DNA from: Ophiura sarsii
Lineage: Eukaryota > Echinodermata > Ophiuroidea > Amphilepidida > Ophiuridae
Length of the DNA stretch: 64,000 nucleotides
Direction: 5' to 3'
NCBI GenBank assembly: GCA_035610835.1
Contig: CM069446.1
Coordinates: forward strand, 449,001-513,000
The translations under genes were made by a program, and so were the position numbers. The notes under the pieces are model-generated. The model did not search any database. It was not told the DNA's origin and saw only the letters and a list, made by a program, of their open reading frames with translations. Position 1 is the first letter of the stretch, and the number at the start of each line of letters is the position of its first letter. Below, piece by piece: positions 1-13,900 of this stretch.

Positions 1-769
1 TGAATAAAGAACATTCTGGAAGACTAAGATATGAAAAGTGGCAGGACACAGTAACACATTAATAACGTGCGGCGTGTACTTCAGAGGGATCCCAGAATAA
101 CTGCTCGTAGAAATCCCTTACCACATATTCCAAGGACATAATTTTTGTTCCTCAGCCTCTTTTAAACAATTCTGGTCAATTGCCCAACTCAATGTTTCAA
201 GACAATTGATGCCCATGGATAGACCAATGTTAGTATCGTTTTGACGCTCATAATCATTTATTCTGTAAAAGTGGCACAACATCGATTTTGGGTAGCTTTG
301 ATAAACTGGGTATATCTCAGGAATGACAAATCTAAATAAAATAAAATAAACGGCATCTGAAAGCGGAGTATTTTCCCTTTCCGTGTGTATAAACATATTA
401 CACCACACTTTAGGACTTCATGGTCAACAAGTTGCGCAAACATGTGCACAATTTGTTTAGGGACACCCGGTATAGTCCTATTGAACCTACCTTTGTTATG
501 ACTTTCAATGCCTTCCCTCTGTCACCAGGCTTGTTGCGTCTGTAATTGAACAGTAAGATTGTTGCATTGAGCATTTTAGGGTGCCGTAGAATAAGACAAC
601 AAGTTTACATTACATTGGTAGATCGCACATGGCATGCAAGAACATAAATGTGTGCTTTAACAATTGTGTGACCATCTTTGTTTCACCGGGGGATGCTCAT
701 ATCTTCCATTAGGAATGATCGATTTGAACGAAATAAAAATTAGGTTATAGATTGGTTGGTTCGGTCCTG
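1..769. other. No gene seen; downstream intron or flank of the ASK gene
   Basis: I see no supported exon, RNA gene or clean repeat here. It lies downstream of ASK exon 5 in the direction of transcription, so it is probably intron. A faint continuation of the LINE 3' region may extend into 720-769. Confidence 0.4.
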
Positions 770-1938
770 TCATGACTGACAGCTCGTGACCTTACAGATA
801 CTGCGCCACAAATAACGATTTTCAGCAAAGGAGTAACAATCACGGAGCGGGTGTCCAGTAATCAACTTTATTTGGTCAATCCACCGGGAACGAGGTCTGC
901 CTCTCTTGCGCTTCCCTTCAATCATGCCTTGCATGATCATCTTCTCCAGGTTATTACCCTTGCGACGTGAGATATGGCCGAAGTAGCTCAGCATTTGGGT
1001 GTTGATAGCACGAAGAAGTCGTTTAGACACCCCTATTTCTTCAATAATACTGGCATTGGTCCTTCTCATTGTCCATACGATACGAAGCATACGCCTCCAA
1101 CACCACATCTCGAAAGCAGCTATTCTGTTTTTGTCAGCTTTGGTTAGGGTCCACGTCTCACACGCATACATGGCAATTGGAAATACAAGGGCTTGGACAA
1201 GCCTGGTTTTTGTTGCTCTGGTTATTCCTCTGTCAGCCCAGATCTTACTTAGGTTGATCATTGCTGATAAACGGTGTCTAATCTCTTGGCTGCAACCACC
1301 CTCTTTGGTGATTAGGGATCCAAGAAAGTTGAATTTTGAGACCAATTCCACCTCATTACCATCAATTATGAGAGGCTCTCCATCACCATCTGTGCCTATG
1401 GACATGATCTTGGTCTTGCTGACATTTAGACGTAGGCCAAGCTGCTCACTCTCCACCTTGACTTTCTTCAGGAGTTCCGCCATCTCTTCCATATTTGTTG
1501 CAAACAGGGTGGTGTCATCGGCATAACGTAGATTGTGTATTTGGTATCCACCTACTGACAGCCCCCCTGGCCAATCATCCAATGCACGTCTCATTATAGA
1601 CTCTGCATAAAGGTTGAAGAGTGCTGGTGAAAGTATGCACCCTTGACGTACTCCCTGACCTAGAGCAAACCAGTCACTATTTCCTTTCTCAGGCAGCTTG
1701 ACCATCATACAGATTGCGAATTAGGTGGACGAGGTGGTAAGGGATTCCCATTTCTTGCAGTGCTGTCCACAATGCCGAATACCTCACACAATCAAAGGCC
1801 TTAGCGTAGTCTATGAAGCACATGAAGACCTCCCTCTGGTATTCAAAACATTTTTCCATTATGTGACGTACATTGGCTATCTGATCTCTTGTGCCGCGGC
1901 CTTTCCGGAAACTGGCTTGCTCAGCAGGAAGTTATAGA
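770..1938 (-). pseudogene. 5'-truncated, frameshifted LINE reverse transcriptase (RTE/BovB-like)
   Basis: Non-LTR retrotransposon remnant on the minus strand. The part at 1938-1695 reads as the RT finger/palm region, with FRKGRGTRDQIAN followed by FIDYAKAFDCV (first catalytic Asp). After a frame change near 1695-1708 an open frame of about 310 codons continues to a stop at 770. It carries GQGVRQGCILSP, LRYADDTTLF (catalytic YADD), a thumb region, and a C-terminal tail with GHISRRKGNN and KRKRGRPRSRWID. This arrangement and wording are typical of RTE/BovB-type RTs. The endonuclease domain and 5' end are missing, and similarity stops near 1938, so the copy is 5'-truncated as most LINE insertions are. 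It lies in or beyond the last visible intron of the ASK gene. The clade assignment is inference; the RT identity is certain. Confidence 0.9.
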
Positions 1939-2440
1939 TTATGTACATTTAATGCATCTCATATCTCATAGTTTAACAACATTATAAACCTTTCATTGCA
2001 CTGTAATGTCAATGGGCACCGGTAGACACAGGTGACAGAAGTCAGTGATCATGTGATGAAAGTGAAGCATGCTGGTACTGCTCAAGAAATCTTATTTAGG
2101 TTAAACAAAGAAGGTCTGTCTCAGAAGCCTGCTCGCATTGATATGTGAAATGAGCTACGGCACGTAGGTCTATGCGCTAGGGGGCTAAAAAGCTTCTTCT
2201 TTTTTATTTTATTTTTTTTGAATTTTTTTTTTTTAATTTAATTTTTTTTTTAATTTAATTTTTTTTTTACAAAATTCTCCATAAGCTTGGATAAGCAACA
2301 AAATAAAATAGCAAAAAAAATGAAGATTGCATACCTCATAGCCTATTTTCTAGAAGAAGAAGAAGAAAAAAAATCGCACAGCACTTTTTTACACAATGTT
2401 TCTGAGACAGACTTTGTTTGGCCTTACATTGAAACTTTAC

Positions 2441-2547
2441 CTGTTTAATGCGAATGCAAAGAGATGAGTAATGGCTGCCTTACAAGTAATATGATCATGT
2501 GGAAGATCTTTGAGTTCTTCTACGAGCTTCACCATGGCGTTATAGTC
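2441..2547 (-). CDS. MAP3K5: ASK exon 5
   Basis: 107 bp entering in phase 0 after ttttgtttcag and leaving in phase 2 before GTAAAG. It encodes DYNAMVKLVEELKDLP, HDHITCKAAITH and LFAFALN, matching the ASK segment with YDSIVKLVETLEKLP and FAFALNR. The next exon is not visible between 1 and 2440, so transcription continues out of the window. Its acceptor and first 45 bases are tandemly duplicated just upstream (2581-2655). Confidence 0.9.
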
Positions 2548-5500
2548 CTGAAACAAAATGATGAAACATTGTATTTAGTTAAGATCTTTGAGTTCTTCTA
2601 CGAGCTTCACCATGGCGTTATAGTCCTGAAACAAAATCAAACATTGTATTTAGTTTTGAACACCTATATTTTATACCATGGCTCACTACAACAACGTATA
2701 AATAATATACAAAGCATTGTCTTAGAGCATTAGGAGCACTACCATTTATTAATCTCTCACCATCCCAGTTTAAACCCTGGGTGGTAGATACTAACATTCA
2801 AAAGTGGTATAGGTGTGCGCCACAATGCTTAACACTTTCCAACGCGGCTATTAGTTTTATCATATTCAAAAACAAACAAAAATTCAGAAACCTTTCCCAA
2901 TTTTCAAAGTCAATCTTAAAGATTACTGAACCAATACCAGGCATGTTTGTACTTATTTCAATGCATTTCTCATTGAGATTCTAAATATGGTGATGAAATT
3001 CAATAATTGTGATATTTTTGAAACATTTTGTGAAATGTTTGAACTGTCGTGTCTGCAAACGACTGCCGCATGGAAAGGGTTAAAGAAACAAAAATGACAA
3101 AGAGTGAGCACCCACCCCAGTTGTAAGATAGCAGCATTATTTATATTATTCATGGAATCAATACAGATTATATTAAGCTGATTACTACCTAGTAAAGTGC
3201 TTAATTAGTTTATGGTATGCTATTTTTTCTACACACTTATTGCAAGCAGATGATATTGCTAATCCAGATACAGGGTGTGTCAAAAAAGTGTCCATGTGAA
3301 ACATGATTTTTTTTTTTAGGCCATGAAAAATAAAAGCTTTGTTCATAAAATAGTAATAATCATGTTCAGCAATCTTTAATGTGTCATAAGAAATCGTTTC
3401 TATCCATTTTGGAGCTTTTGCTATCAAATTATCGCAAATCTATTCAGCTTTGGCCACTTTTCATGTGCAGAAAACTCTTGAAAGTGAATTGTTAGTTTCC
3501 AGTCACCCGGCCGACTCACATTTTGGTCTCCGCATGAATATTTCATTATTTGGTAAATATTTCATTATTTGGTAAATATTTCAATATTTGTTTGTTTAGA
3601 AGAAATAAGCCAATTTGACTACGATTATATCGTATTTCATCAATAAATAAGTACAAATACGATGTAAATCGAATACTCGACATACCAACCCGTCCATATG
3701 ACAATATTTTTTTTCATTTTAAGCGATTTCGAAGTACTTTTTCGAAGCCATACAACTTGTACAGCAGGCCCATACACCACAAAGAAATTTAATTATTGCC
3801 TTCGCGATCGCTGATTCCCATCAATCCATTTACATGGAGCAGTACTACCGAATCATGATCGCAACAGAGCCACTAGTGACGGGAAACTAACAATTCACTT
3901 TCATTAGACTTAGAATCATCATTCAGTGTGTAATTGAACATAATCAATCAAATAAATAATAATCTGACTGGTACATGTTTAATTTGAGAATAACATATTT
4001 CATCCATATAATCCATGACAACCACAGAATATTTGTATGCTATAAAGGTATTTTACACAACACATTGATGTATACCATAAATCATCATCGGCAGTTTTTC
4101 AGTTGAAAATCGAATTCCTGTCCAAAAGTAGCCAAAGTGGGATTTGCACTCTTGCTACTGAATTGATCATATCATATCTCGGCAGTTAAGGGGTGAAATC
4201 TAATGGTGAAAAGTGTATTTGATAGAGGGCATAATAGGGCTCAGACCACTTTTTTGAAAATAAAAAATATGGGATGTATTTGTAATTGTTCTTGTCCCAC
4301 ATCGGATACTTTTTTGAGACGCCCCATAAGGGTGGCCAACTACGCCAAAAGGGTACCATCATTCGAAATGGATGTTTGGTGCTACTCATATAGATATTTC
4401 CAAATAATAATATTTGAAGTGATACAAATTTTGCAAAGATTAAGGTTGCGAGTGGTGCTTTTGGTTTTCGTTTTGTTTGTGTTTTAGGGTGTTTTGGGGA
4501 GGTGTTTGTTTTGTTAATTTGTTTTGTTTCATTTTATTTGCTTTAATTTGTTTCATTTTGTTTCAATTCATTTTTATTATTATCTGTCACTTTGATACGC
4601 ATTTCATCCTCCATACATACCTGTATTTCTCTATATGACAACAAGAACTGATGCACAATGTCTCCAGTAAGTAACAACTGTTCATCCATACGCGATTTTA
4701 AAATCTTCAGCTCCTGTAACAATGACAATATGAAGGAAAGCAATATGAATAATTAAAAAGATTCATCATCTTTGTCTACATCTTAACACTTTCCACGCAG
4801 CTATAAGTTTTACCATTTCAAAACAGATTTGTCAAAAACCTTTCCCAAATTTTAAAGCCTATCTCAAGTATTACTGAATCCAACACGACAAATGGTTGTA
4901 TTTATTGTAATGCATTTGTCATGGTGAATCCAAAAGGTAATGTAATTGAATTATTTTGAGATTTTTGAAACATTTTGTGAAATGGTGGAATGTCGTCTGC
5001 AGACGCCTGTCGCGTGGAAAGTGTTTAACACAAAGAGACTTTTAACATTATTTTATGATGCAAGATTTTATTTTCATCAAATGATTTTATGTCATTTTGT
5101 GTAAAAGAATGAGTATTATTCAAATAAATCCCATTCCTAATTATCTGTCTGAATTGAGGAACATGCATTACTACATTTCTAGGCATGACAGGATTTTAAA
5201 AGATGATCTTTAAGATCAAAGACTTTATGTAATGCCTTGTTGAGATTGAGAGCGCTCACATCAAGTAGCCTAAATGTCTATGATCTTTTTCACAAGGCAA
5301 CAATAAAATTATATATAAATATCTAGATCTACAAGCATAAAGACATTTTTTAAATGCTGTAAAAAAAAAGCATCAGAATTTAAAATCTCACAACATTATT
5401 AAGGATAAATGTTGGGCCCCTTTTTTTTTTTTAAATAAAGACCCATCTACAACATTTATTAAAAGATCATAGCAGGTGCCTACAGACTACATACAAGTAC

Positions 5501-7887
5501 AAATACTAGGGACAATGCTTCTACAATCAGACCCTTATTAAAGTTTTAAATCTATTTCCTCTTTAAACCCATATCATTATCATACACACTTTCTCTGAAC
5601 AGGCCTGGGAGGCAGATGAAATAATATGTAATGTAAACATCATTTACATTTGTTCAGTGAAGCAGAGTAAAGGGCTACAGTCTCCCAAGGTTGTGATTTC
5701 CTAGCTATGTGTACTGATATAGACACAGTTTGTGCTACATTCATGTTCAGCTGCATAACAAGTGCCTGGGAATAAAATTTGCACTATTTATTAGACTTAG
5801 TAGACCATGGAAATAAATCAAGAATGAAAAACAAATTTGTTTCACTACATGGAAGACAAAATATCCCCATATAAGGCAAAGAAATAAAGAAACCCTGTTC
5901 TACGGGCAAACGGACCTTCAGGTTGGGCTTTTTTCCCCTTTTTCTTTCCTTTTCCCCCTTCAAAATGAACGTAAAAAGTAAACAATATCTCTAAAAAATG
6001 TGCCTCAATTTGATATGCCCAATACATTTATTTGGGTTGGTATTCATTTGCATGCAAACATTTGTCTAACAAATTCCTAAAAAATGGGTCGGTCGGGCCC
6101 GCAGTAGAACGGGGGGGGGGGGGGTTCGTCTAAACCCAAATAATTGTATCATTAATAGCATACTATTTTGAACTTGACATATCAGCTGGCGACAAAAACT
6201 ATATTCCAAAATAAAAATTATGACATTGTAGTTGTTGAAATAAAAACATAAAATTAGGAGCATCTGAAATTTTCCTCTTTTATCATTTCATATATAAACA
6301 TTTCAAAAAGCCTGATCATTTCAAACCACCTTACAAAGATGACCTCCAAATTGCGAACCTTACCTCCAATTATAAATCCTATCTTAGAAGTTCCACCTGC
6401 CTTTAAAATCTGTTCTCTAGCTTTGCATGTATTAATATAGAAACCAATTATGTGATGCTTTGAACCATAATAATATTTTACCAGACTGATTCTACAGGGT
6501 GAATCAAAAAGAATTGTGCACGATTTGAAACGGCCATTTGACCTTGATGCGTGCATTGAACCATGGAATTTTTGTTGTTTGTATAAAGCGTTGTTAATCT
6601 AGTTTATCCTCCCAAAGTAATCGACTGAAAAATAAGCAAACTGTGGCAAGTTTCGTAAACTGACCGCGTTTTTCCCCATTCCATTGGGATTTACACACAG
6701 TAAAATTGGTTTTGCTAAAATTATCATTATCATTACATGAATTGTCAAAATGTTCCTGAAAAATTATTCTTTCACTCTGGGATAAGTCATTAATACTCTG
6801 ATACTGAGTTGTCAAATGAAAAGGCAAATCTGAATACAAGCATCACCTGTTATATTATACAGATCAAGAAGGCAAGAAGTCTTCAAGAAGTGGAGGCACG
6901 TGTCAGAGCCGAAGTGACAGGCTTCACCGCAACAGGGGAATGGTTAGACGAGCTGGTTGCAACATGTTGGACAGGGAACACATGTCTTCAGCAAAATGGT
7001 GGCCATGTATAAGAAAGGCTTTAAAAAACTTAATTTCAGCAAATAACTAACTGATTTCTGTTTTAAATTGCAAGGAAGCTAACATTTGATTGTATGTCTT
7101 AAAACAACACCTTTAGCAGAAGACCGTAACTCATACCGTATAATTTGTGAACCTAAAGGCAAATGTGCAATATTTTTAGTTTGTGAATTATTATTTATTT
7201 CTACAATGTTTTACCACATTTTACTCATTCAATATACCAGGAACCTGTAATAAATTACAAGCACAACAATTCCTTGCTTGGAGACTCTCACTCCATATCA
7301 CCATGATGCTGTAACATTCATGTCTTAAGGTGTTTCATGACACATAGAGTACGCGCAAGCCGTTTTCACCTTTTTTCACCAACTTGAAAATACTAGCGCA
7401 GGGGCGTAACAGAGGTTGGTTGTCAGGGGGGGCACAGCCAAAAAAAATCCTGGTTAGAATAATTCTGTCCCGGAATTTTTCGTAAAAGGTTAAAAGGTTG
7501 CCCCAATTGTTTTCCCAATCAGTCACCTCGTGAATTTCACGTAAGTGGGGGTGGGGGGGGGCCTGGTAGGGTCAAAAGAATTCGCACGGTCAAAAATTTT
7601 TGCACGGTCACACATTTTCGCAGTCCAAAAAGCACAACAGTCAACAATTTGTTGACTGTTGTGCTTTTTGTACTACGAAATTTTCTTTCTTTCTTTCTTT
7701 CTCTTTCTTCTTTTCTTTATTTCCCCTTTTTTCTCCTTTTCCTTTTTCTTTTTCCTCCCTTTTTCATTTCTCTCTCTCTTTTCTTTCCCTTTCCCCCTTC
7801 TTTTCCTCTTTTCCCTTCCCCCATTTTTCCTGGTCGGTAGGTTTGAATTTCCTGCTGAGCACCTTCAGGGGGGGCACTGTGCCCCCC

Positions 7888-7922
<35 letters not shown>

Positions 7923-10900
7923 CTGTTACGCCACTGTACTAGCGTATTCCGCCGTATGCGCTTGCAAACACGCGGTATTTGACGCGCGTACTTTTGACGC
8001 AAGCTGTCGCGTTTAACATTTTAACAACGCACGCATTAAATGCGTAAATCATTCTCGTGCGCGGCGGCAAGACAATTTAATGGTCGATTTACATCATCAG
8101 TGGGCCATATATAATCCGCCGGCTCCTTGCCGGTTGCAAATTTGAAAAACTAGCCTTGGTGTGTTGTTTACAAACTAAACACTGAAAGGTACAACCCGTT
8201 CTCAATGTAGACGGAGGGTGCATGACGCGAATGCCTAGCCAGTCATGCCAGTAGGCCGTATACTGCCATATTTGAACCTATGATTACTAAATTATCCTTT
8301 TTTTAGTTATCTAATGTCTAAATTATCCTTTATTTAATAACTTAACACTGAATGAAACCCTATTTGTTAAAGCACGATATAATAATTGTAAGATATTATG
8401 GGATTCTCTTTGAAAGAACATTATCCTGTTTTAATCTATCGAAATTACTCTTATATTTAATAACTTTAATGAATAAAACCCTGTTTGTAAAATCATCATC
8501 TTAGTGAAACCCATTTTGCAAACGAAATTTGAATTTGAAGATTTAGTACAATGTATTGTGATAAGTCGACATGCTAAAATCTCGAGTTTTCTTTTTTAAA
8601 CATTAAAATAATGAATTCCCAATTACAATTGTTTTGATTTGGGTGCTAGGTGGGGGAAATCGGGGTGGGGCGAGGCAGGACAGACATGGGTGTCGGGGTG
8701 GGGGTGGGGGGGGGGGCGGGATTTGATGACCAATATGAATATGGTTTATATTATGATGATACTCACACACGTTTGCAAGGAGTGCGGTGCACACCAAATT
8801 ACTCAGGTTTGAATTTACTGCATAAAAATACTGCGAGGATAAGAATTTCCCGGCTTTCCAATTACTAGTGTAGGTCTACGTTTATAGTCTATAGTCGCAA
8901 AACAATTTTCAGACATCATCAAGCAATCGTGTACGCTGGTTTTCGTTGGAAAATGTGAAAAAGGACTCACTTTTCAAGTAACGCCAAGCATGTCTGAGAG
9001 CTGATGTCCTCTAGCTGATCACGACATAAACTGCGCGACTCGAAGTTCAAAGTTGCCTCTGCGTCACAGATAAACGAAACGCTTTATTCCTAACGCACCG
9101 TACGCGCGAAGATTATCTTTTACTGCATGCGCATCTAACGTGTGTTTACGCGCTAAACGTTACACTAAAATTTGCAGGAATTTTCTCATTTAAAGCCAAT
9201 TATCAGAGAAAGTAAGCCGGTGACCCCATTTTTTTATTTCATCATTTGAAAGAATGTATAAAGGCGCAGCACATATTGAAAAAACAAAAAAAGTTATCGG
9301 GCAGATTTTCTGGAATCTTCCGTTAAAGTCAATTTTTCCTCATTTCCCATAGAACCATGTAGTATTTTTTGGGAAAAACACCATTTTTGAAACGGATATA
9401 GCTCAAAAACTAAGCCCGTTACCCCATTTTTTAATTTTAGATTCGTGATCAGCACCGTTGAGAATACCTAATATCAAAATCTTAAGAAAATTTCTACGTT
9501 AACTCTATGTGTCATGAAACCCCTTAACTGTGTAAATCCCATTGGAATGGCGAAAAATGCGGACAGTTTACAAAATGTGTCACAGTTTGCTTATCTTTTA
9601 GTCAATTACTTTCATTTTTGAGGACGATAAACTAGATTAATAAGGTTTTATACAGACAACAATAATCCCATGGTTCAATGCACGCATCAAGGTCAAATGG
9701 CCGTTTCAAATCGTGCACAATTCTTTTTGATTCACCCTGTATTATAAAGCCAACAAGATTTTAACAGACACCCGTTATGTCCTTTTGATTAATGATTACT
9801 GTTTAAGTATCCAACTGATATCAAGTAGCTCTTGCTTCCTATTTTTTAATTGAAGTTGGTGTAAAAGAAGTGGGGTTTTTCACTTTCACTTTCACATGCT
9901 GATCAATTTCAATAATACAGGGTGAGTCAAAAAAAACTGCAATAGTGGAAAGAAGCCATCTTGTTTTCAAAACCAAGTTGATGTTTGAATTTTTTTAAAT
10001 GTTATAAGAATATCATAGCTGTTACTAATTTTATGTGAAAATATGAAGTCAATAGCATTTTTAGTTTGCCTTTGGTGAACCTTTTTCCCCATGCACCCAT
10101 TCACAAGCTTGTCCACGAAACACCTAAAACATGCATAAGATTGCAAAATGCGTCTCTCATTAAAATTTGAAAATTCAAGTAAATTTGTGATATCATTGGA
10201 ATTTAATGTATCTTTTATTGTTTACATGGGAGATAAAATAATAAATTCACATAACCCACACTATGGATTGCTTATAATGTTCTAAATTTGAATAAAAATG
10301 AAATTATTCCAAATTTTTGTTGGCGGGATATTCAAATGTGAACATGAAATGTGTGCAATTTAGAATGAAAATCACTATTCTCGTGGACAAACAAGTAAAT
10401 TGGGTTGTGCAGCAAAGAGGTCACCAAAGACAAACGAAAAATGCGATTGACTTCATTTTTTTACATAGTTTCAAGAACAAATAGATCATTCTTGCAACGT
10501 TTAAGACATTTCAAACTTCAACTTGGTTTTGAAAACAAGAAGGCTTCTTTCCACTATTGCAGTTTTTTTTACTCAACCTGTAAGTACCTTTATTATTACT
10601 AAAAAACTAACCTAGCTTAAATAATTTGGTCATTATTCACGCATCTGTACGGTACACAAAAATGCCTGGAAAATAATGTAAGGCAAACATCACTCTGAAA
10701 AAGTATTTAAATTCCCTAGAACCTAATTTTGATTGAATTGTAAAATGAAAAGTATGAATTTCTAGACAGAATTCAATGGTGTTACGAGTCCATTGGTTAG
10801 AAGAGGTAATTGAGTGATTGACATGGATATAAGCAGTGAGAAAGAAACTATACTCTTCTAGGTTTTTGAAAGGTTGCACATAATATTCAGAATTCCTTTT

Positions 10901-13900
10901 AGAATTGCCATTTAGTTACAAGATGTAATTGATATCAAAAAGGATATTGTCACCATCAGTGATTTCCCTGCATGCATGCATGATCTATTCTTATAAACTT
11001 TTAACATAAAAACTGCCCATTGGTTAAATTGAGGCAACTGATGTATAAAAGGACCTGGGTTCTCGCTCATCCGTGTATTTTCCTTGGGTGCGTGATAACC
11101 ACTCTTGGTAAAAATGTCCATCAGTTAAATAAGAGGCACTTGAAATGCACAGCTCAATAATGAGTGGTTCCCCCGGGTGCATGATAAACACTCGCAGGTT
11201 CTTAGCTTGTATTCAAAATGTCAAGTAAAACTGACTATCTCCACCAAGGGGCATACCATAATTGCATCTAAATCTCACCTGGAATATTCATTAACGAATC
11301 CTGGATTGATGGAAATATTGATTTAGAAAATAGTCTCACTCGCATCATCAGGCAGGTTATCCGGTGTGGGGGGCAGTCGGGCACTCAACTCTTTTTTTGG
11401 GTAGGGGTATGCCGCACAGGGTCTCAAAAAGGGGGGCTACAGAACTGAACTGAGTGGATTTTTTGATGAAAAATAGGGTCTTGGGAACTGATTTTTTCAA
11501 AAAAGTTGTTCTTGAGAACTGGCCTATGGTTCAATTTTGATTATCAAGAACGCAAATTTTCGATTTGGTTTTTGGTTTTAGGACGCAAAATTTGCGAAGA
11601 ATTGGGGCTCTGGAAAGCAAAATTTCATGATTTTTGAATTTTCAACAAAATTGGGGTCTTTTAAGACCCCAATTTTGTTAAAAGAACTGATGCAGGCTCA
11701 AAAGGGGGTCATAAGAGCTAGCAGCAGAGGGTGAAAAAGGGGGTCTTCAGCGCGGCACATACAGTACAGCTCGAAATAGAATGGACAATGTCATTCATTG
11801 CAATGTCAGTGCAATGACTGTACTAATCAAGTAACCATTTATGCAATGAATGAATCAATAAGACTAAAGTTATGCTATTTGGTACCAGACAGATGTTAGA
11901 TAGGTTTAATGATATTTCACTCACATATAACGATAATATGATTGAAATGGTTAGAGAATTTAAATATCTTGGTGTCAAATTTGATAGTACCATGTCTTGG
12001 TCATCACATATAGATTACTTAGCAAATAATGTTTCCAAGAGAATCGGTGTTATTCGTCGTGTAAAGCATTTTCTTCCACATCCAACTCTTGTGATGTTAT
12101 CCAAAGCTCTTGTAATTCCTCATTTTGATTATGCCAGCCCCGTATGGTCCAACTGTTCAAATACATATCAAGCAAGACTTCAAGTCTTACACAACCGTTT
12201 AGCCAGAACAATATTATCTGCTGATATCAGAACACCAATAAATGATATGATGAACTTACTTCATTGGACAAAACTAAATGATAGGTGGAAAATTCAAATA
12301 CTTATCATCTTATTCAAATGTTTAAAAGATATAAGTCCAACCTATTTATCATCCAATTTTGAATTTGTACATAACTATCACAATCATACTACCAGGAATC
12401 ATTCAAGTAATACTTTAATCATTCCTAAAATCAACTCAAATTCTGGTATGCGCACTTTTCTTTTCAGATCTAGCCATCTGTGGAACAATTTATCACCATC
12501 TATTCGTATTGATTTGGAAAATTTGTCACTCGGTCAATTCAAATCATATATTTCCACTGTATCATAATTTGTATTATAATTTGTATTATATTTAAACACT
12601 AACATTTATTATTTGTATGTACTTATGTATCGAAATGAGGGCCTGCTTGGAAAGCAGTGCAAGTCACTGAAGCATATTACCCTCAATAAAGAAAGCATTA
12701 ATTAAAAAAAAATTAAAAATTAAAAATGATATTGCAGTGTCCATTCTAATGCGAGCTGTACTGTACCTATACCCTTTTCCAATGTCAGTGCCCCCCCCCC
12801 CCCCCCCAGGGGTTATATACGGTCAGACAACCCAGTATCTCTGCCTGGTGTTCTCTCTTCGTATCAGTGGGGTAACACATGATCGTTCCAGGATCTTGAA
12901 ATACCCCCCTATTTGATGGCTAATTTTACCTCCTTTTTTGAACAAAGGCGCCGACATTTTGTCCGAAAATAACCCCCCTTTTTACACCATTTCAAATACA
13001 CTTTATAAATAGTCCCCCTATTTGCACAAAATCGAGGACACATCTGGTTCAAAATACCCCCTTTTTCCTATTCCCAAGTCAATTTGATATGACACAATAC
13101 TCATTCTAATTTTGTTTTCTTCTTCGCGGACATAGCCTCTCCTAAAAAACACCCCTATTTTTCTGAAATCACCGACTGTAGCTTCCAAAATGACCCCTTA
13201 TTTTTTTGAAATCGCGGACATAGCTTCAAAAACACCCCTAATTTTGGAATATCGGCGGACATGGTACAGATTCAGAAAACATCCCTTTTCCGCGAGTTTT
13301 TGAACGATCATGCGTACCCAAAGTCAATGTTGACTGAAACCACCAGGTATCTTTGAAAATGACAAATCAGTCAATTTTTTTCAAGAACAGAATAAAGCAG
13401 TGCTTATAATGTAATCAGTCGACTGAGAATGAATGAGACTAGTTTGGGTCAGAGAGATTGAAGTATCATTGTGTGCATCAAGGTGAAGATTTCTTCTTGC
13501 TTTGAAAAATATTATAGTTGAAGATATAAAGAAACACAAGTTTAGATGGGAAAATGTTTGACAGTTTTACTTCAATGAAGATTTGGATTTTGGGCAAAAT
13601 TTGATTTCAACTTTGAAGTTCTTAGTTTTGAGGACATGATACTTATTGCTCAGTGAAACTTTAAGAAAAATAAAATTATGCCTAGTACAATTAAAGATTC
13701 ATACAGATTCTGTTACCAAATCATTTCACCTTCAACTCTTTCGCACTAAAGTAATCAATAACAACTACTCCGTTAAAAGCAAATAGTCCCAAGAGTGTGT
13801 GTCCATGAACTAGCTAATCAGAGTACATCATTATAAACTGCTCAGTTATAAGACATGGTTAAAAGCTGAACAATCTCAAGGGACATAAAACATGAGACAA

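Larger units (their letters stand above)
6495..9739. mobile_element. Outer mariner-like element with ~215-bp terminal inverted repeats (nested insertion host)
   Basis: Ends are CAGGGTGAATCAAAAAGAAT at 6495 and its reverse complement ending at 9739, flanked by TA on both sides (6493-6494 and 9740-9741). The inverted arms extend inward to about 6712 and 9528 with moderate divergence. TA target plus CAGGGTGA-TCAAAA ends indicates the Tc1/mariner group. Between the arms at 6842-7012 is the C-terminal end of a DDE transposase, so this is an internally deleted copy. A second element (7325-9527) sits inside it, and a third (7399-7936) inside that one. Confidence 0.87.

Noticed and set aside
999..1526. 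Plus-strand open frame of 175 codons
   Set aside because: It is antisense to the LINE RT coding frame on the minus strand; composition mirrors that gene.
3271..3310. Second mariner-like element beginning CAGGGTGTGTCAAAAAAGTG
   Set aside because: Only one end is present; no complementary end was found within the next several kilobases.
7600..8016. Plus-strand open frame rich in Phe, Ser and Pro
   Set aside because: It reads the CT-rich and poly-C interior of the hAT-like MITE; low complexity only.
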